Both the position numbers and the translations under genes were made by a program. From contig DASVSL010000085.1 of the NCBI GenBank assembly GCA_036388095.1, positions 1 to 15,053 on the forward strand: a stretch of 15,053 bases of DNA. The letters are read 5' to 3'. A model generated the notes under the pieces. That model was not told the origin of the DNA. It saw only the letters and a list, made by a program, of their open reading frames with translations, and did no database searches. This stretch comes from DASVSL01 sp036388095. Lineage in GTDB: Bacteria; Patescibacteriota; Saccharimonadia; Saccharimonadales; Saccharimonadaceae. Below, in pieces: positions 14,157 to 15,053 of the stretch (within the stretch, counting starts at the first letter, position 1; each line of letters begins with the position of its first letter).

Positions 14157-14594
14157 TTACACTGAGACGACGGTAATTTTACGTCGGCGCGCAGTTCGAG
14201 TCTGCGGGATCACCGGTCCTTGAGATGGCTCGCGGCGAGCCTCAAGGGCCTCCAGCCCGAAGATACACGCCAGTTCGACAAACATGACGGCATCAAGCGG
14301 CGCCAAACGGTAGGCTAGGAAATCCCGCAGGGCGATGTAGAGCAAGGTGACGGCCCAGAATGACAGGATCACCCGCAGCACCTTGGCGCGCGGTGGCGTC
14401 GATAACAGCAGCAGCACGAGCAGGCTGGCGACGACAGCTCGGATCCAGAGTTGGGTTGGGTCACTGCTGGCGAAGCTCATAAAAAAGCTCTGTGGCATAA
14501 TCAGGCCACCGACGAGGAGACACAAGACAAGCCCGAGGGTAAAGGCGATGAGGCCTTTGTGAATCGTGGTTGGGATGGGGGATGTTTCAGTCAT
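14157..14594 (-). CDS. Small integral membrane protein, unknown
   Basis: A 145-residue protein with four predicted membrane helices (about 14-34, 48-66, 70-90 and 97-116) and a basic cytoplasmic C-terminus (RTARRRKI). It has no family motif that I recognise. The second and third helices are joined by a short basic turn (PPRAKVLR). The gene ends 43 bases before the start of the PBP gene and is in the same direction, but the PBP gene has its own promoter. No Shine-Dalgarno site. TAGGCT (14606-14601) stands 6 bases before the ATG, and a CRP/FNR-like palindrome is further upstream, so an activated, leaderless transcript is likely. Confidence 0.75.
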   Translation of the reverse strand: MTETSPIPTTIHKGLIAFTLGLVLCLLVGGLIMPQSFFMSFASSDPTQLWIRAVVASLLVLLLLSTPPRAKVLRVILSFWAVTLLYIALRDFLAYRLAPLDAVMFVELACIFGLEALEARREPSQGPVIPQTRTARRRKITVVSV

Positions 14595-14600
14595 ACTTCA

Positions 14601-14643
14601 AGCCTAAACGAACCAGCGTAAGCGGTATGTGATATTTATCACT
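14601..14643 (-). promoter_or_regulatory. CRP/FNR-like palindrome upstream of a leaderless-type -10
   Basis: TGTGA-TATTTA-TCACT (14628-14643) matches the CRP consensus TGTGA-N6-TCACA in 9 of 10 positions, and fits the FNR pattern TGAT-N4-ATCA. A -10, TAGGCT (14606-14601), lies 6 bases before the ATG at 14594. If transcription starts at that A, the palindrome is centred at -41.5, the class II activator position. No -35 is seen, as expected for an activated promoter. Confidence 0.45.
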
Positions 14644-14690
14644 TAGTCGCTAACCATGCAACTTCATGCCACTGTAGTATTTTTGATACG

Positions 14691-14712
14691 AAAAAACACC
14701 CACATATGGGTG
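14691..14712 (-). terminator. Intrinsic terminator of the 47-residue gene
   Basis: On the minus strand CACCCA-TATG-TGGGTG (14712-14697) is a perfect 6-bp stem with tetraloop, followed by TTTTTT (14696-14691). It lies 23 bases after the stop of the small gene. Confidence 0.9.
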
Positions 14713-14735
14713 CTGTTTCGGTGGTGGAGGTGGGG

Positions 14736-14879
14736 CTACAGTTCGATCATCGGGTTGCGATTGCGACCGCGGTATTCGCGTTCGAATTCTTGCAAGAGCC
14801 GTCGTCGTTCGGCGCGTCGGTACGGGTTGACCGAGCGACCACTGTCATATCGTTTGTCATCACGTTGGGTGCGCGACAT
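14736..14879 (-). CDS. Small basic protein, 47 residues, unknown
   Basis: The frame MSRTQRDDKRYDSGRS, VNPYRRAERRRLLQEFERE, YRGRNRNPMIEL is very rich in Arg (about one in four) and likely helical in its middle. GGAGGA (14891-14886) lies 6 bases before the ATG, and a perfect terminator follows, so the gene is real despite its size. It is not a ribosomal protein that I recognise. High charge and length suggest an RNA-, DNA- or ribosome-binding role, which is inference. Confidence 0.7.
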   Translation of the reverse strand: MSRTQRDDKRYDSGRSVNPYRRAERRRLLQEFEREYRGRNRNPMIEL

Positions 14880-14915
14880 ACACTATCCTCCAGATTGATT
14901 TACTTAAAGTGCTTG

Positions 14916-15053
14916 TTAGTACTGCGAGCTGAGGCGCAGTGATGGGAACAAGTGCGACCGCTTGGCGGTTTGATGCTTTTCTACCGGCCGGACTGACGCG
15001 GCTGATTCGAGCCGTAGGTCTGGGAACTGGTGCATTTTCCGTTTCATAAAGTG
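14916..15053 (-). CDS. Possible ORF or gene 3' end at the window edge
   Basis: The minus strand is open from the edge to TAA at 14916-14918 (45 codons; MKRKMHQFPDLRLES, then a basic C-terminus ending SSQY). It could be the end of a gene or a 43-residue ORF from the ATG at 15047. No Shine-Dalgarno site or motif supports it, and a 35-residue plus-strand frame (from 14942) is equally weak. The span also holds a small hairpin, CGGCT / AGCCG around a 6-base loop. Confidence 0.2.
   Translation of the reverse strand, partial: HFMKRKMHQFPDLRLESAASVRPVEKHQTAKRSHLFPSLRLSSQY

Noticed and set aside
14990..15020. T-arm-like hairpin CGGCT / AGCCG
   Set aside because: The loop has 6 bases and lacks the TTCRANY pattern, and no other tRNA arms are found around it.
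1..15053. CRISPR array, insertion sequence, prophage or defence island
   Set aside because: No regular direct repeats, transposase, integrase, phage structural gene or paired terminal inverted repeats were seen. Gene content and codon use look uniform.

Overview
The window is ordinary bacterial chromosome with tightly packed genes, short intergenic gaps and two convergent gene pairs that overlap at their stops. TGA ends one gene (4370-5332) and all others end with TAA or TAG, so the standard code is used. An archaeal-type aspartyl-tRNA synthetase, small genes for common functions, several promoters placed for leaderless mRNAs, and a reduced set of envelope and transport genes fit a member of the Candidate Phyla Radiation. 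Candidatus Saccharibacteria is my best guess. This is inference, since no rRNA gene is present.

Layout. 1-2302 (minus): the N-terminal part of a DHA2-type MFS exporter preceded by its likely AbrB-type autoregulator, then a ChaB-like protein coupled to a stress-type SDR dehydrogenase. 2407-3033 (plus): a metallo-beta-lactamase-fold hydrolase, tail to tail with aspS (3030-4337, minus). 4370-5332 (minus): a membrane CBS-pair protein of CNNM/CorC type, divergent from a membrane-anchored DsbA-like thiol oxidoreductase (5390-6106). 6107-6823: a zone of small genes with strong promoters, including a 30-residue ORF with a structured leader and an unknown 98-residue protein. 6824-10037: a metal and ion transport cluster, with corA and a VIT-like gene sharing a divergent promoter, then a Kef/CPA2-type antiporter with an RCK domain. 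10026-11393 (minus): an unknown 455-residue protein with a cysteine cluster. 11395-11667: a promoter, a cobalamin-riboswitch-like aptamer and an intrinsic terminator, all pointing at that unknown gene. 11673-14114 (minus): a class A penicillin-binding protein with an unusual C-terminal tail of three thrombospondin type 3 repeats. 14157-14594 (minus): a small membrane protein with a CRP/FNR-like palindrome upstream. 14736-14879 (minus): a 47-residue basic protein with a perfect terminator. The right edge is unresolved.

The main discovery candidate is the cobalamin-riboswitch-like leader on the minus strand (about 11632-11395). It ends in a terminator that directly abuts the start codon of a gene with no recognisable B12 function. 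Secondary candidates are the autoregulatory palindrome wrapped around the -10 and start codon of the AbrB gene, a class II-type activator site predicted at -41.5 of a leaderless gene, the 30-residue ORF with a structured leader, and the TSP3-tailed PBP.
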